From positions 124,001 to 188,000 of the forward strand of contig NZ_FMAR01000009.1 of NCBI RefSeq assembly GCF_900094705.1: a stretch of 64,000 bases of DNA, read 5' to 3'. Under the pieces are notes generated by a model. It was not told the DNA's origin. It worked only from the letters and a program-made list of their open reading frames with translations, and did no database searches. A program made the translations under genes and the position numbers. This document shows positions 50,920-60,450 of the stretch, piece after piece (within the stretch, counting starts at the first letter, position 1; each line of letters starts with the position of its first letter). Source of the stretch: Chitinophaga costaii (GTDB taxonomy: Bacteria > Bacteroidota > Bacteroidia > Chitinophagales > Chitinophagaceae).

Positions 50920-51681
50920 CTAGAGATTGATCACACCTTTTAGCTGGCTAAAGAACTCGTCTTTTTTGCGGCTGGAGATTGGAATATTTTTCTGGTCGCT
51001 CATAATTACAGAAGTTCCCAGGCCTTTAATGATTTTCACGATGTGGTGAATATTGATAAGAAAAGACTTGTGCACGCGGTAAAACCCTTTGTCGGAGAGC
51101 ATTTCCTCGTATTCTTTGAGCGATTTGGAAATGAGGTGGGAAACGTTGTTGATCAGTTGTATTTTGGTATAGCTGTCGAATGCCTCGCAGTAGATAATAT
51201 CTTTCAGATCGATGACGTTATAACCATCGTTTACGGGGATTACAATTTTGGAGAAAGCGTTATCGTTATTTTTTACGTAATCTTTGAGGATAGAGGCCAG
51301 TTCGTTGAGTCGGCCTTTTTTGCTTTTCTTCACTTTTTCCAAAGCATCCTCCACCTCACTCACCTTAATGGGTTTGAGCAGATAGTCTAATGCAGCGAAT
51401 TTAATAGCCTGTAACGCATATTCCTGAAAGGCGGTAATGAAGATCACCTCAAAATTGAGTACCGGAAACATTTCCAGCAACTGGAAGCCGTTGTGCGGGG
51501 GCATTTCGATATCCAGGAATAATACATCAATGGGGTTGTTCTTGATCATTTCCGCCGCGTCATGAATATTCTGTGCCTCTCCTACTACTGTAACATCCTT
51601 ACAGTAATTTTCGAGGATATTTCTCAGAATATGTATGTTGCGGACTTCATCGTCTACAATGGCAGCTTTAATATTACTCAT
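50920..51681 (-). CDS. LytTR-family response regulator
   Basis: 253 residues. A receiver domain (about 5-120) has the acidic pair AIVDDE and the phosphorylation site Asp57 in LFLDIEMPPHNG, then ITAFQEYALQAIKFAALDYLLKPI with the conserved Thr and Lys. A LytTR DNA-binding domain (about 145-245) follows: IPVNDGYNVIDLKDIIYCEA, SDKGFYRVHKSFLINI. It binds DNA when phosphorylated by the kinase whose gene overlaps it by 4 bases (ATGA), so the two are translated together. Target genes are unknown; the GTAC-rich region upstream of the kinase is a possible binding site. Confidence 0.94.
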   Translation of the reverse strand: MSNIKAAIVDDEVRNIHILRNILENYCKDVTVVGEAQNIHDAAEMIKNNPIDVLFLDIEMPPHNGFQLLEMFPVLNFEVIFITAFQEYALQAIKFAALDYLLKPIKVSEVEDALEKVKKSKKGRLNELASILKDYVKNNDNAFSKIVIPVNDGYNVIDLKDIIYCEAFDSYTKIQLINNVSHLISKSLKEYEEMLSDKGFYRVHKSFLINIHHIVKIIKGLGTSVIMSDQKNIPISSRKKDEFFSQLKGVINL

Positions 51682-54602
51682 AACATCTTTACAATTGGGA
51701 TGAGAATCTCGACAAGGGTGCCTTCTCTTGAGCCCAAACCAGATTTAAATTTATCAATTATTTCCAACTTTCCAACATTTCCATTAAAAGATTTAATAAT
51801 CTGCAACCGGTCTCTTATTACACTCAGCGCGGTGGATTCGTGTTTGATTAACCTGCCAGACTTCAGGCTGTTGGCCTTTTCCCAGCCAATACCGTCATCA
51901 TCTACCGATACGTATAACATATCATCCACCAATTCCAGGCGTATCTCCAGGTAACCGGCTTTGGTTTTGGGCGCCAGTCCGTGTTTAATAGCGTTCTCCA
52001 GGATAGGCTGTATGATCATGGGCGGAATGTATACGGTAAACTCTTTCAGCGTGGGTTGCAAATTAAAATGATAGGTAAAGGCATTGGCAAACCGCATCTT
52101 CTCCAGCTCAATGTAGCGGGTCAGGAAGGCTATTTCATCTTCCAGCGAAATATAGGATTTGCGGGAATTATTCAGCATTTGCCGCATAAGCGTGGCAAAG
52201 TCTGCCAGGAAGTTCAGGGCTTGTTTTTCCTCTTTTTCCAGGATAAGATGTTGCACCGAGTTCAGGGAATTAAAGATAAAGTGCGGGTTCATCTGGTTGG
52301 TCAGCGCCTTAGCTTCCAGCTCAGCGATCTTGCGGTTATATTCCGTTTTGCGGGTTTCACTTTGTTTAACCCTACGGATAATGTAGCGCAGGAAAAACCC
52401 AATGAGCAGGATGCCTAACAGCACCAGGATGCCCCTGGCCCACCACTGCTGGTACCAGCGAGGCAAAATATTGATATCCAGGCTTACTGGTTTGCTCCAG
52501 GCCCCATTGTACTTGCGCGCGCGGATCACCAGTTCGTAATGCCCCGGCTGCAGGTCGGGATAAGGAATGATATTGGATTTAGTACTGATCCAATCGGTAC
52601 TGTCTGCCGAGAAATTATATTGGTATTCTACCAGGTCGGGCAGGTCAAAGGCAATGGCGCCAAATTCCACCTCGAAAGAACTTTTGCTTTTGAAAAGATG
52701 GGTAAAGGTTTTGGCACTGGCCGTATAACTCACATCAGCATAACGGATGGTGGAAAGGTATACTGTAGGCGGCGTAGTATCTACCGGCAGTTGCTTATCG
52801 CGAAAATAACAAAGCCCGTTGGAAGTGGCGATGTACAACATGCTGTCTTGTAAAAACACGTCGCGGATATCATCAGAGTTTAGGCCATCGTTGGAAGTAA
52901 ATTTGCGCATGATCTTGCGCGAGGCTACGTCTATCTCCGACACGCCCCGGTCTGTAGCGACGAATAGATGCCCGCGCTCATCGTAATAAAGCTGTTGGCA
53001 AATATCGCTGGCCAGGTCCTGGCGCATAGAGATGTGGCTTACTACCGAATCGTGGTGCAGTACATACAGCCCCTGGTCTGCAGTACCTATCCAAAGATCT
53101 CCGTTAATATTTTTTAGATGGCGTATGCTTTGTTTCAGGCGGGGGTCGGTCCAGCGGCTCAGTAACTGGCTATCCCAATCGGTGCCGAAATACAAACCGG
53201 TATTGGTGCCTACATAATAGGTGCTGTCGTCTATACAGGCCACGGAGGTAATGCCCCCGGCAGAAAGTACCGGTGGTATATCATCGTCTAGCGTAATGAG
53301 TTGATCTTCTGCCGCCACCCGGATCTTGCCACCGGGCGATACATCGATATCCTTCAACCGGCTGACATTGCGCAACAGCTCGGGCTTTTGTTTGGCCAGG
53401 TTAAAGGTATAAATTCCATTGTCCATCCCAATCAGTACATCCTTGCCATAAGGCAGCATACTGATAATACTATTACGTCCTCCCAAGCTGCCACTAAGGC
53501 CATATTGACTGATCTTGCCATTGCGGTCCAGGGTATTGAGGTAGCCAGCGTTCTGGCCAATGAGCAACATTCCCGATGCCTGGTCTTTGAAGATGCTGAA
53601 GATGGAGTGGGTAGCCAGCCCGTTGGTATTGTCGAGGTAATTGAAATAAAAGTTTTTGAAGGGAATGTTATACACCCCATCGCCAAAAGTAGATATCCAG
53701 AAATTACCATCGCGGTCGCCCAGGATAGAAGTGATGTAGTGATTGTCCAGCAGGCGGCTTAGTTTAGTATCGCCCCGGAAATAATCTTTGAGATAATACA
53801 GCGCCTTTTGGGTGCCTATCCAAAGGTTGTCCCGGTCTATGTACAACGAGCGTATATCATCTGTAATGCCGTAGTCGTTGCCACTGAAAAAACAGGATGC
53901 CTGATTATGGTTGTAAATAAATAATTTATTGCCGATCACAATAGCAGGCTTTCGGTGTACCAGGGCATAACCGGCGGGCTGGGTATAATTGAGGATGTTA
54001 GGCTGTATTTGCTGGAAAGGATTGTTAGGATCATTCCAGCCAGTAAGCTGAAAGGAAGCTTGCAGGGGGTGGAAAATGGTATCGTTGCGCAGCAGGAAAA
54101 AAAGGTCTGTTTGCCCGGGCGAGCTGTAAATGGTATTGCGCCCGTTGTAACGCATTACCCGTGCGCCGCCATTGAGAAACCAGGTATTTACTGTACCATC
54201 GTCGAATGCGTATTGGATAGGATTTTGGTTAATGGGGAAATACAGCGAAGAATCGTTTTGCTCGTTGTGGACAAGGTTATTGCTATAGTAAGAAAGTTTG
54301 GTACTGCCGGTAAAAAACCATACGCGCCCCTGGTTGTCGGCGGCCAGTTTCAGCACATCATTGTCTGTAAGGCCATCGTGTTTGGCATAGTTGCGAAAGC
54401 GCTTGCCGTCGAACTTACTCACACCAGTAGGCGTGGCAAACCAGATAAAGCCATCTTTATCCTGCACGGCCCCATACACGGTAGCATTGGCCAAACCGTC
54501 TTTCACATTATAGTTGCGGATCAGTATTCCCTGCGCATAGCTACGGGATACCAGACCAGCCATTAAGAAGATACAAAGGCCTATAAAACGCTTAAACGGC
54601 AT
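51678..54602 (-). CDS. Sensor histidine kinase with beta-propeller and Y_Y_Y sensor (LytS-type)
   Basis: 974 residues from the ATG at 54602. Signal peptide (about 1-24, ending SYA), then a periplasmic two-component-regulator propeller (about 30-600; repeats such as GLANATVYGAVQDKDGFIWF, GLTDNDVLKLAADNQGRVWF and DGNFWISTFGDGVYN), a Y_Y_Y domain (about 630-720), a membrane segment (GILVLLGILLIGFFLRYII, about 730-750) and a His_kinase domain (PF06580) with His774 in MNPHFIFNSLNSVQHLIL. The ATPase part has NAIKHGLAPKTKAGYLEI and VDDDGIGW. It senses an unknown outer signal and phosphorylates the LytTR regulator, whose start overlaps its stop. The frame extends 18 codons upstream; the Met before the signal peptide is preferred. 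Confidence 0.93.
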   Translation of the reverse strand: MPFKRFIGLCIFLMAGLVSRSYAQGILIRNYNVKDGLANATVYGAVQDKDGFIWFATPTGVSKFDGKRFRNYAKHDGLTDNDVLKLAADNQGRVWFFTGSTKLSYYSNNLVHNEQNDSSLYFPINQNPIQYAFDDGTVNTWFLNGGARVMRYNGRNTIYSSPGQTDLFFLLRNDTIFHPLQASFQLTGWNDPNNPFQQIQPNILNYTQPAGYALVHRKPAIVIGNKLFIYNHNQASCFFSGNDYGITDDIRSLYIDRDNLWIGTQKALYYLKDYFRGDTKLSRLLDNHYITSILGDRDGNFWISTFGDGVYNIPFKNFYFNYLDNTNGLATHSIFSIFKDQASGMLLIGQNAGYLNTLDRNGKISQYGLSGSLGGRNSIISMLPYGKDVLIGMDNGIYTFNLAKQKPELLRNVSRLKDIDVSPGGKIRVAAEDQLITLDDDIPPVLSAGGITSVACIDDSTYYVGTNTGLYFGTDWDSQLLSRWTDPRLKQSIRHLKNINGDLWIGTADQGLYVLHHDSVVSHISMRQDLASDICQQLYYDERGHLFVATDRGVSEIDVASRKIMRKFTSNDGLNSDDIRDVFLQDSMLYIATSNGLCYFRDKQLPVDTTPPTVYLSTIRYADVSYTASAKTFTHLFKSKSSFEVEFGAIAFDLPDLVEYQYNFSADSTDWISTKSNIIPYPDLQPGHYELVIRARKYNGAWSKPVSLDINILPRWYQQWWARGILVLLGILLIGFFLRYIIRRVKQSETRKTEYNRKIAELEAKALTNQMNPHFIFNSLNSVQHLILEKEEKQALNFLADFATLMRQMLNNSRKSYISLEDEIAFLTRYIELEKMRFANAFTYHFNLQPTLKEFTVYIPPMIIQPILENAIKHGLAPKTKAGYLEIRLELVDDMLYVSVDDDGIGWEKANSLKSGRLIKHESTALSVIRDRLQIIKSFNGNVGKLEIIDKFKSGLGSREGTLVEILIPIVKML

Positions 54603-54865
54603 CAGTTTTAAAGTTAGTAAAATGTACTGGGTGCATGTACGATGTATGTTATACAATGTACAAGGTATGATGTAATCCGGAGCCGGCTGGTACCTACTTA
54701 CAGCCCATTGTGGCGGGAAGTCCTCTGCCGTTCAACATTAACGCAATTTGCCTCTAATACTTGTTCAATGTACAAAATACATACGGGGCTATACCGGAAC
54801 CTCACACAGTACATTGTACAAGGTACTACCTGGTACCCTGTACAATATTACACTTCACCATCTCT
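54603..54865. repeat. GTAC-rich region with near-identical 15-bp repeats
   Basis: Nine GTAC tetramers lie within about 220 nt (54623-54843), six of them as TGTAC. Two copies of a 15-bp word, ACAATGTACAAGGTA (54653-54667) and ACATTGTACAAGGTA (54811-54825), differ at one base. The region separates the histidine kinase start from the proS stop and would hold the kinase/regulator promoter. The words could be binding sites for the LytTR regulator or another protein; nothing else is recognised here. Confidence 0.5.
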
Positions 54866-56341
54866 CTAATACGCCCTGGCAAAGAGTACGCGCTCTTTGG
54901 AGGGTTTACCAGTCAGGATGCATTGGCCGGGCGACTGTGGGTTATTTAGCGGAATGCATCGGATGGTGGCTTTTGTTTTTTCTTTAATGGCCTCTTCCGT
55001 TTCGGGCGTACCATCCCAGTGTGCGGCCACGAAGCCTGCTTTACCGTCCAGGGTAGCTACAAATTCTTCCCAGGTATCTACAGGGGTAATATGTTCGTCC
55101 CGGTATGTTTTAGCTTTATTGTACATGTTCTGCTGAATATCTTCCAGCAGTAACTGGATGGCACCGGTAAGCCCGTCCAGGGAAAGGCTTTCCTTGGTTT
55201 TATTGTCGCGGCGGGCTACTTCGGCCACATTATTTTCCAGGTCGCGGGCACCCAGGGCAATGCGTACGGGTACGCCTTTCAGTTCGTACTCGGCAAATTT
55301 CCATCCTGGCCTGGCGTGATCTGCGTCGTCATATTTCACGCGGATGCCAGCCTGTTTCAATTCGGCTACGAGGGCATTCACCTTCTCATCTATCCTGGCT
55401 TTCTGCTCTTCATTTTTGTAAATGGGTACAATCACTACCTGGAGGGGGGCAATCCGGGGCGGCAGTATAAGACCGTCGTCGTCGCTATGCGCCATTACCA
55501 GGGCACCGATCAGGCGGGTGGATACGCCCCAGGAGGTAGCCCATACATATTCCAACTTATTTTCTTTATTGGTAAACTGTACGTCGAACGCCTTGGCAAA
55601 ATTCTGGCCCAGGAAGTGGGAGGTACCGGCCTGCAAGGCCTTTCCGTCTTGCATGAGGGCTTCAATACAATAGGTATCTACCGCGCCGGCAAAACGTTCG
55701 TTGGGGGTTTTCACCCCTTTGATCACGGGCATGGCCATCCAGTTTTCCGCAAAATCGGCGTACACATCCAGCATCTGCCGGGTTTCGGCTACCGCTTCCT
55801 GGGCAGTGGCATGGGCCGTATGACCCTCTTGCCAGAGAAACTCCGCTGTACGCAGGAAGAGGCGGGTACGCATTTCCCAGCGCACCACGTTAGCCCACTG
55901 ATTTATGAGCAGGGGCAAATCGCGGTGCGACTGTATCCAGCTTTTGTACGTGTTCCAGATAATGGTTTCTGAAGTGGGGCGCACAATGAGTTCTTCCTCC
56001 AATTTGGCTTCAGGATCTACGATCACGCCACCGCCGTTGGGATCATTTTTCAGGCGGTAGTGGGTTACTACGGCGCACTCCTTGGCAAAACCTTCTATAT
56101 GGGCAGCCTCTTTACTCAGGAAGCTTTTCGGTATAAACAGCGGGAAATAGGCATTCTGGTGACCGGTGTCTTTAAACTTTTTGTCAAGTACATCCCGCAT
56201 TCCTTCCCAAAGGCCAAAACCATAGGGCTTGATCACCATGCAGCCCTTTACGGCAGAATAATCTGCCAGGCCACCTTTTAAAACCAGGTCATTGTACCAC
56301 TGCGAATAATCTTCGGAACGGGCCGTAATTTCTTTGCTCAT
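54866..56341 (-). CDS. proS: Proline--tRNA ligase (ProS type 3, archaeal/eukaryote-like)
   Basis: 491 residues. It charges tRNA-Pro with proline; cytosolic, class II synthetase. Motif 1 lies around [20 protein letters not shown]; motif 2 around [12 protein letters not shown] and [18 protein letters not shown]; motif 3 around [26 protein letters not shown]. The anticodon-binding domain follows (about 290-390) and a C-terminal zinc-like domain ends in LFARAY, the Tyr end typical of the archaeal-type ProS. The length fits this type rather than the long bacterial type with an editing insert. It has no neighbour in its operon. No clear promoter was found. Confidence 0.93.
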   Translation of the reverse strand: MSKEITARSEDYSQWYNDLVLKGGLADYSAVKGCMVIKPYGFGLWEGMRDVLDKKFKDTGHQNAYFPLFIPKSFLSKEAAHIEGFAKECAVVTHYRLKNDPNGGGVIVDPEAKLEEELIVRPTSETIIWNTYKSWIQSHRDLPLLINQWANVVRWEMRTRLFLRTAEFLWQEGHTAHATAQEAVAETRQMLDVYADFAENWMAMPVIKGVKTPNERFAGAVDTYCIEALMQDGKALQAGTSHFLGQNFAKAFDVQFTNKENKLEYVWATSWGVSTRLIGALVMAHSDDDGLILPPRIAPLQVVIVPIYKNEEQKARIDEKVNALVAELKQAGIRVKYDDADHARPGWKFAEYELKGVPVRIALGARDLENNVAEVARRDNKTKESLSLDGLTGAIQLLLEDIQQNMYNKAKTYRDEHITPVDTWEEFVATLDGKAGFVAAHWDGTPETEEAIKEKTKATIRCIPLNNPQSPGQCILTGKPSKERVLFARAY

Positions 56342-56750
56342 AACTGTTGATAACTAGATAACTATAATTAAATCTTTCCAGGCTGCACTCCAATTATTAT
56401 TAAACGAAGGCCCGTTTAGACTGTCTAAAAAGCAATGATATTTGAAAAGAATCGCCAGCGGGCTTTTCTATAAAATTTACAAAAATATGTTTTGCGTTTA
56501 TAAAACGTTGTAACAAAATTAGTTTACAAACGTTTTACCCTATTAAAGGGTCCGCCTAAGTGGCAGTAGTCTCCCAATGGCTTGCTTTTTGCAACCTTAT
56601 TTATAAGACGGAAACGTCTAAAATTCCATGGGATTGCGAATATAAATCAGGTAAATGGAAAAGTGAGATTATTCAGAAAATTATATTAAGAATTTGACTA
56701 CTTTTACTTTTGGAGATCTTTGTTAACTTTAATTGGTAAATAACTTAAAA
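56342..56750. other. Intergenic region with a near-palindrome
   Basis: About 400 nt, AT-rich, between the divergent proS and lipoprotein genes. AAAACGTTGTAA (56502-56513) pairs with TTACAAACGTTTT (56524-56536) except for one bulged base, forming a candidate protein-binding palindrome or hairpin. Otherwise it holds only promoter-like boxes at its right end; I see no small gene. Confidence 0.5.
56693..56722 (+). promoter_or_regulatory. Promoter boxes before the Tyr/Gly-rich lipoprotein
   Basis: TTTG (56693-56696)-N18-GATCTTTG (56715-56722; one base off consensus) is the best pair. An exact TACTTTTG (56705-56712) overlaps it but lacks a spaced -33 box. The ATG follows at 56751. Confidence 0.45.
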
Positions 56751-57581
56751 ATGAAACTTTTACTATATAGCGTAGTGGCAGCCACGCTGGTTTTAAGTAG
56801 CTGCTCCTCCGCCTACAAATCCACGCAAACGCCGGACGATGTTTATAATTCGCCCAGCGCTACTACTACCAGCCGCAATACGGACAATGGAAGTACCAAC
56901 ACCACTGCAGACGATGGTAGCAATTACGTAACCTATGATGATGGTTCTCAATACGATTCCGATTATGGCCGTCGTATGAACATGTTCTCCGGCAGTTATG
57001 TAAGTGGGAATTATAGCGACTATTATTATGCCCCCGTTGGGATCAGTGCTTACTACGGCAGCCCTTACTACTCCTACTATCCGTACAGCGGATTTGGGTG
57101 GGGACTTGGTTTTGGCCTGGGCTTCGGATACAGTTCGTTCTATTATCCCTGGTATAGTCCTTACTACGGTTATGGTTATGGCTATGGATATCCCTACTAC
57201 TATGGCGGTGGTGGCTATTATCATGGAGGTTACTATGGTGGCAGTCATGGCGGCTACTACTCTAACCCGGTAAACCGTATCCGTACCAACGGTGCGCCTA
57301 CTGCGGGTAATGGTTTTACTAATAATGGAGGGTTCACCGGTGGCCGTACCAGAACAGGTGTAGTGCCTTCCAACAATAACACTGGCGTCAGCAACAACCG
57401 CCGGGTATTTACTCCTTCTTCCAGCGAGCAGTCCGGTTATAGCCGTCCTACCCGCTCCTTCTCTCAACCTACTTTCCAGGCGCCTACCCGCTCCTTTAGC
57501 CAACCCTCCTACTCCGCACCCCGCACCAGCGGATTTAGCGGTGGTGGTGGTGGATTCAGTGGTGGTGGCCGCAGAAGATAA
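56751..57581 (+). CDS. Tyr/Gly-rich repeat lipoprotein (unknown function)
   Basis: 276 residues from the ATG at 56751. Lipobox LVLSSC (Cys18). The mature protein has an Asp/Asn/Thr/Ser-rich part, then a long Tyr/Gly/Ser/Pro stretch (about 85-180; YYGSPYYSYYPYSGFGWGLG, YGYGYGYPYYYGGGGYYHGG) and a Ser/Pro/Gln/Arg tail with two TRSFSQP(T/S) repeats (about 230-255) and GGGGGFSGGGRRR. I recall Bacteroidota 'YXWGXW'-like or prolin-rich vesicle proteins with this look, but the match is by composition only. Its beta-aromatic surface could bind glycans or form fibres at the outer membrane. It is flanked by a strong terminator, so monocistronic. Confidence 0.6.
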   Translation: MKLLLYSVVAATLVLSSCSSAYKSTQTPDDVYNSPSATTTSRNTDNGSTNTTADDGSNYVTYDDGSQYDSDYGRRMNMFSGSYVSGNYSDYYYAPVGISAYYGSPYYSYYPYSGFGWGLGFGLGFGYSSFYYPWYSPYYGYGYGYGYPYYYGGGGYYHGGYYGGSHGGYYSNPVNRIRTNGAPTAGNGFTNNGGFTGGRTRTGVVPSNNNTGVSNNRRVFTPSSSEQSGYSRPTRSFSQPTFQAPTRSFSQPSYSAPRTSGFSGGGGGFSGGGRRR

Positions 57582-57598
57582 TACTATCGAATTTAAAA

Positions 57599-57632
57599 GT
57601 ACCCTGGCCCAATTTCACCAGGGTATTTTTTT
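57599..57632 (+). terminator. Terminator of the Tyr/Gly-rich lipoprotein gene
   Basis: 8-bp stem TACCCTGG (57600-57607) with CCAGGGTA (57618-57625) followed by seven T residues. Confidence 0.85.
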
Positions 57633-57676
57633 GCCCTTTATCCAAATGTTACGTTCCTCTTTAAAATCTTGCTCTA

Positions 57677-59245
57677 ATGATTAAAAAAATTGCATTCACC
57701 TTTGCAATAGGGATTGCTTTTATGTCTGCCCAGGCCCAGGACAAAACGGATGTGCTGCGTTACAGTGAACTTAATCCGGGCGGTTCATCCCGCGCACAGG
57801 CTATTGGCGGTGCTACCGGCTCTATTGGCGGTGACTACTCTTCCATCTTTTCTAACCCTGCCGGCGTTGGCTTTTTCAAAAGTAGTGAATTGGCCTTCAG
57901 CCTTGACTTTCAGCAGGCCAATAATAAAAGTACATACCTGAATACCAATGGCTCCGACAATAAAGGCAATTTTAATATCGGCAGCGTAGGGCTTATCCTA
58001 GCCAGCCCCAGAAGAAATCCCAACAGTAAGTGGCAGAACATTACGCTGGGCCTGGGCTATAGCCGCCAGGCCAATTTTAACCAAAATATTTACTACCGGG
58101 GGCGGAATAACACTTCCTCTATCGGTAGCCAGTACGTGTCTAACCTGAACGGGGTGGATACGGCTTCGGTGTATGACGGGGCATATGCTTTTGGTCCGCT
58201 GGAGGCCGTGAAAACCGGATTCCTGTCGGGCAACTTCGATAATGCCGGCAACCCGCTCCATACCTGGACCACCATTTCGCCCTACGATGATCCCGCCGGC
58301 GCGGGCGTGCTGCAGGAGAATTCCATTTATACCTCTGGCCGCAGCGAGATTTATTCCCTGGCGCTGGGGACTAATTATGCTGACAAGTTTTACATTGGCG
58401 GTAGCCTGAATATGCCCCATATAGAGTATGAACGCAATTCGGTATTCCGCGAAACCAATGACCAGCACTACCAGTATCTGGGATACACCATGAATTATTA
58501 CGAGTCTTCTACCTACCTGAATACCACGGGCAATGGCTTCCAGGCCAATCTAGGGGTTATTTACCGCCCCATTCCTGCCCTGCGTGTAGGTGCGACCTTC
58601 ATCTCCCCCATGTGGTTATCTATGCACGATAGCTATTATGGCAACTACACCACTAGCGACAACACCGGCACTTACACCGCCAGTACGCTGGACGAAGATG
58701 AATACAATGCCCCGGTAGAAAGCCATTATAATATCCGTACACCGTGGAGAGGCATTGTGAGCGCCGCTTACGTGTTTACGCCAAAAGACAATAACATCCG
58801 CAAACCCTCCGGCTTCCTGACGGTGGATTATGAATATGAAGACTACGCCTCCTCCAGCCTGAAGTTTAAAAATGGGCTGAGCGACGACAACCAGTCCAGT
58901 AATCTTGTGCAGTCGGACATCAAGAGCAGCTACCAGTCGGCCTCCAATATCCGCGCAGGTGGTGAAATCAAAATAGATATCTGGGCCTTCCGTGCAGGTT
59001 TTGCCTATTACGGCAACCCCTATGCCACGGGTGGATTGGACGGCAGCCGCAAGTTCTACAGCGGTGGTTTAGGCTACCGCAACAAGGGTTTTTATGCAGA
59101 CCTGACCTATGTTTACATGAATCAAAACCTGCTGGACCAGCCCTATGCCGTAGGCAGCGACCAGCCAAACACCCCCACTCCTGCTCCTGCATCGATCAAG
59201 GCCAATACGTCTAATGTATCGTTGGGGATTGGGTTTAAGTTTTAA
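57677..59245 (+). CDS. OmpP1/FadL-family outer-membrane channel
   Basis: 522 residues. Signal peptide (about 1-20, ending AQA), then the OmpP1/FadL start: RYSELNPGGSSRAQAIGGATGSIGGDYSSIFSNPAGVGFFKSSE in sections (the NPAG motif is the family hallmark). The rest is a beta-barrel of alternating strands ending in NVSLGIGFKF with the terminal Phe of outer-membrane proteins. FadL proteins admit hydrophobic compounds such as fatty acids or aromatics; the substrate here is unknown. Unlike canonical FadL (about 430 residues) it is longer, with Tyr-rich loops. It follows the lipoprotein gene but is separated from it by a terminator. A G-U-containing hairpin terminator ends it. Confidence 0.87.
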   Translation: MIKKIAFTFAIGIAFMSAQAQDKTDVLRYSELNPGGSSRAQAIGGATGSIGGDYSSIFSNPAGVGFFKSSELAFSLDFQQANNKSTYLNTNGSDNKGNFNIGSVGLILASPRRNPNSKWQNITLGLGYSRQANFNQNIYYRGRNNTSSIGSQYVSNLNGVDTASVYDGAYAFGPLEAVKTGFLSGNFDNAGNPLHTWTTISPYDDPAGAGVLQENSIYTSGRSEIYSLALGTNYADKFYIGGSLNMPHIEYERNSVFRETNDQHYQYLGYTMNYYESSTYLNTTGNGFQANLGVIYRPIPALRVGATFISPMWLSMHDSYYGNYTTSDNTGTYTASTLDEDEYNAPVESHYNIRTPWRGIVSAAYVFTPKDNNIRKPSGFLTVDYEYEDYASSSLKFKNGLSDDNQSSNLVQSDIKSSYQSASNIRAGGEIKIDIWAFRAGFAYYGNPYATGGLDGSRKFYSGGLGYRNKGFYADLTYVYMNQNLLDQPYAVGSDQPNTPTPAPASIKANTSNVSLGIGFKF

Positions 59246-59274
59246 ATAATAAGCCATAAAATTTTATAGGAAAG

Positions 59275-59306
59275 CACCTTTCGCGATGGCGGGAGGTGTT
59301 TTTTTT
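59275..59306 (+). terminator. FadL-like gene terminator
   Basis: 10-bp stem with two G-U pairs (59275-59284 with 59289-59298, loop GATG) followed by eight T residues. Confidence 0.8.
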
Positions 59307-59411
59307 GGGGGGTGTATTCTTCGCTGGTATGTTTAACGATAACCAGCCATTGACCAGGCTTAAGGTAGGATGAAGGTAAATGTTAATGCGCGTTAAAATA
59401 TTTAGTCCTGG

Positions 59412-60317
59412 CTATACTTTATCTAATTCTTGTGTGATAAATGCTATAATTTTTTCCTCTTCCTGCGGATTAAACCAGTGGTAGTCCTGGTCGCGGGCGA
59501 ACCAGGTAAGCTGGCGTTTGGCGTACTGGCGGGTGTGGGTTTTAATCTGGTCTACGGCTTCGGGTAGCGAAAGGGTACCGTCCAGGTACTGGAATAGCTC
59601 CTGGTATCCTACCGTTTGCAGGGCATTGTGGCTGCGGTAGGGCAATACGGAGCGCACCTCTTCCACCAGGCCTTCCGCCATCATTTCGTCTACCCGCTGG
59701 TGAATATTTGCGTGCAGCTCCGGCTTGGGCAGGGTAACGCCAATTTTAATGATCCGGAAATCGCGTGGGTGGGGGCTGGAGGTGCGGAAACTGCTGATAG
59801 AATGGCCGGTGGCTTCCAGCACTTCCAGGGCACGGAGGAGGCGGTGTGGGTTACCGGTTTCCGCGGTGGCGTAAAACGCTGGGTCACGCTGCTGCAGCTG
59901 GGCCTGTAGCCAGGGCAGGCCATGTTGGGCATAGGCCTGGCGTACGGCCTCCCGCACGGGGGGGGGAATGGCGGGCATTTCATCGATGCCTTCAGCAAAG
60001 GCCCGCAGGTACAAACCGGTGCCGCCGCATATGATGGCCACGGGGTGGCTGGCAAATATTGCTGCTGCATACCCCAGGGATAGGCGTTCGTAAATGCCGG
60101 CACTCACCTGCTCTCGGATGCTGTGGGAATTAATAAAATAATGCGGCACAGCGGCCAGTTGCGCCGGGGTGGGCTTGGCGGTGCCAATCGTAATTTCCCG
60201 GTAGCATTGCCGCGAATCAGCAGAGATGATGCGGGTACCAAAATGCCGGGCCAGGCGGATGGCCAGGCTTGTTTTGCCCGCTGCGGTAGGACCGGCAATG
60301 ATGATGGCAGTATTCAT
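59412..60317 (-). CDS. miaA: tRNA dimethylallyltransferase
   Basis: 301 residues. It adds a dimethylallyl group to A37 of tRNAs that read UNN codons; the product is the substrate of MiaB (12990-14420). Seen: P-loop IIAGPTAAGKTSLA, ISADSRQCYREITIGTAKPT, ICGGTGLYLRAFAEGIDEMP, the NPHRLLRALEV segment, LPYRSHNALQTVGYQELFQYLDG and QIKTHTRQYAKRQLTWF at the end. The catalytic Asp-Ser-Arg region is intact. Length is usual. Neighbours on the minus strand are other RNA-processing genes (cca, tsaC). Confidence 0.94.
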   Translation of the reverse strand: MNTAIIIAGPTAAGKTSLAIRLARHFGTRIISADSRQCYREITIGTAKPTPAQLAAVPHYFINSHSIREQVSAGIYERLSLGYAAAIFASHPVAIICGGTGLYLRAFAEGIDEMPAIPPPVREAVRQAYAQHGLPWLQAQLQQRDPAFYATAETGNPHRLLRALEVLEATGHSISSFRTSSPHPRDFRIIKIGVTLPKPELHANIHQRVDEMMAEGLVEEVRSVLPYRSHNALQTVGYQELFQYLDGTLSLPEAVDQIKTHTRQYAKRQLTWFARDQDYHWFNPQEEEKIIAFITQELDKV

Positions 60318-60368
60318 CCGAAAAAAATATTGCGATTTTTAGGCAACAGGTGCGTGGTGCGTAGTAGC

Positions 60369-60413
60369 AAAAAATGTAAAGGCCATCGTATCCTTGGATA
60401 GTATGGCCTTTAC
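60369..60413 (-). terminator. Long hairpin terminator of the pRiA4b-like gene
   Basis: 11-bp stem GTAAAGGCCAT (60376-60386) with ATGGCCTTTAC (60403-60413), and an inner TATC/GATA pair. On the minus strand six T residues follow. It ends the 60451-61032 gene. Confidence 0.8.
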
Positions 60414-60450
60414 CAATGAGATCGGGTATTTATTTTGCGCGGAGCGTATA

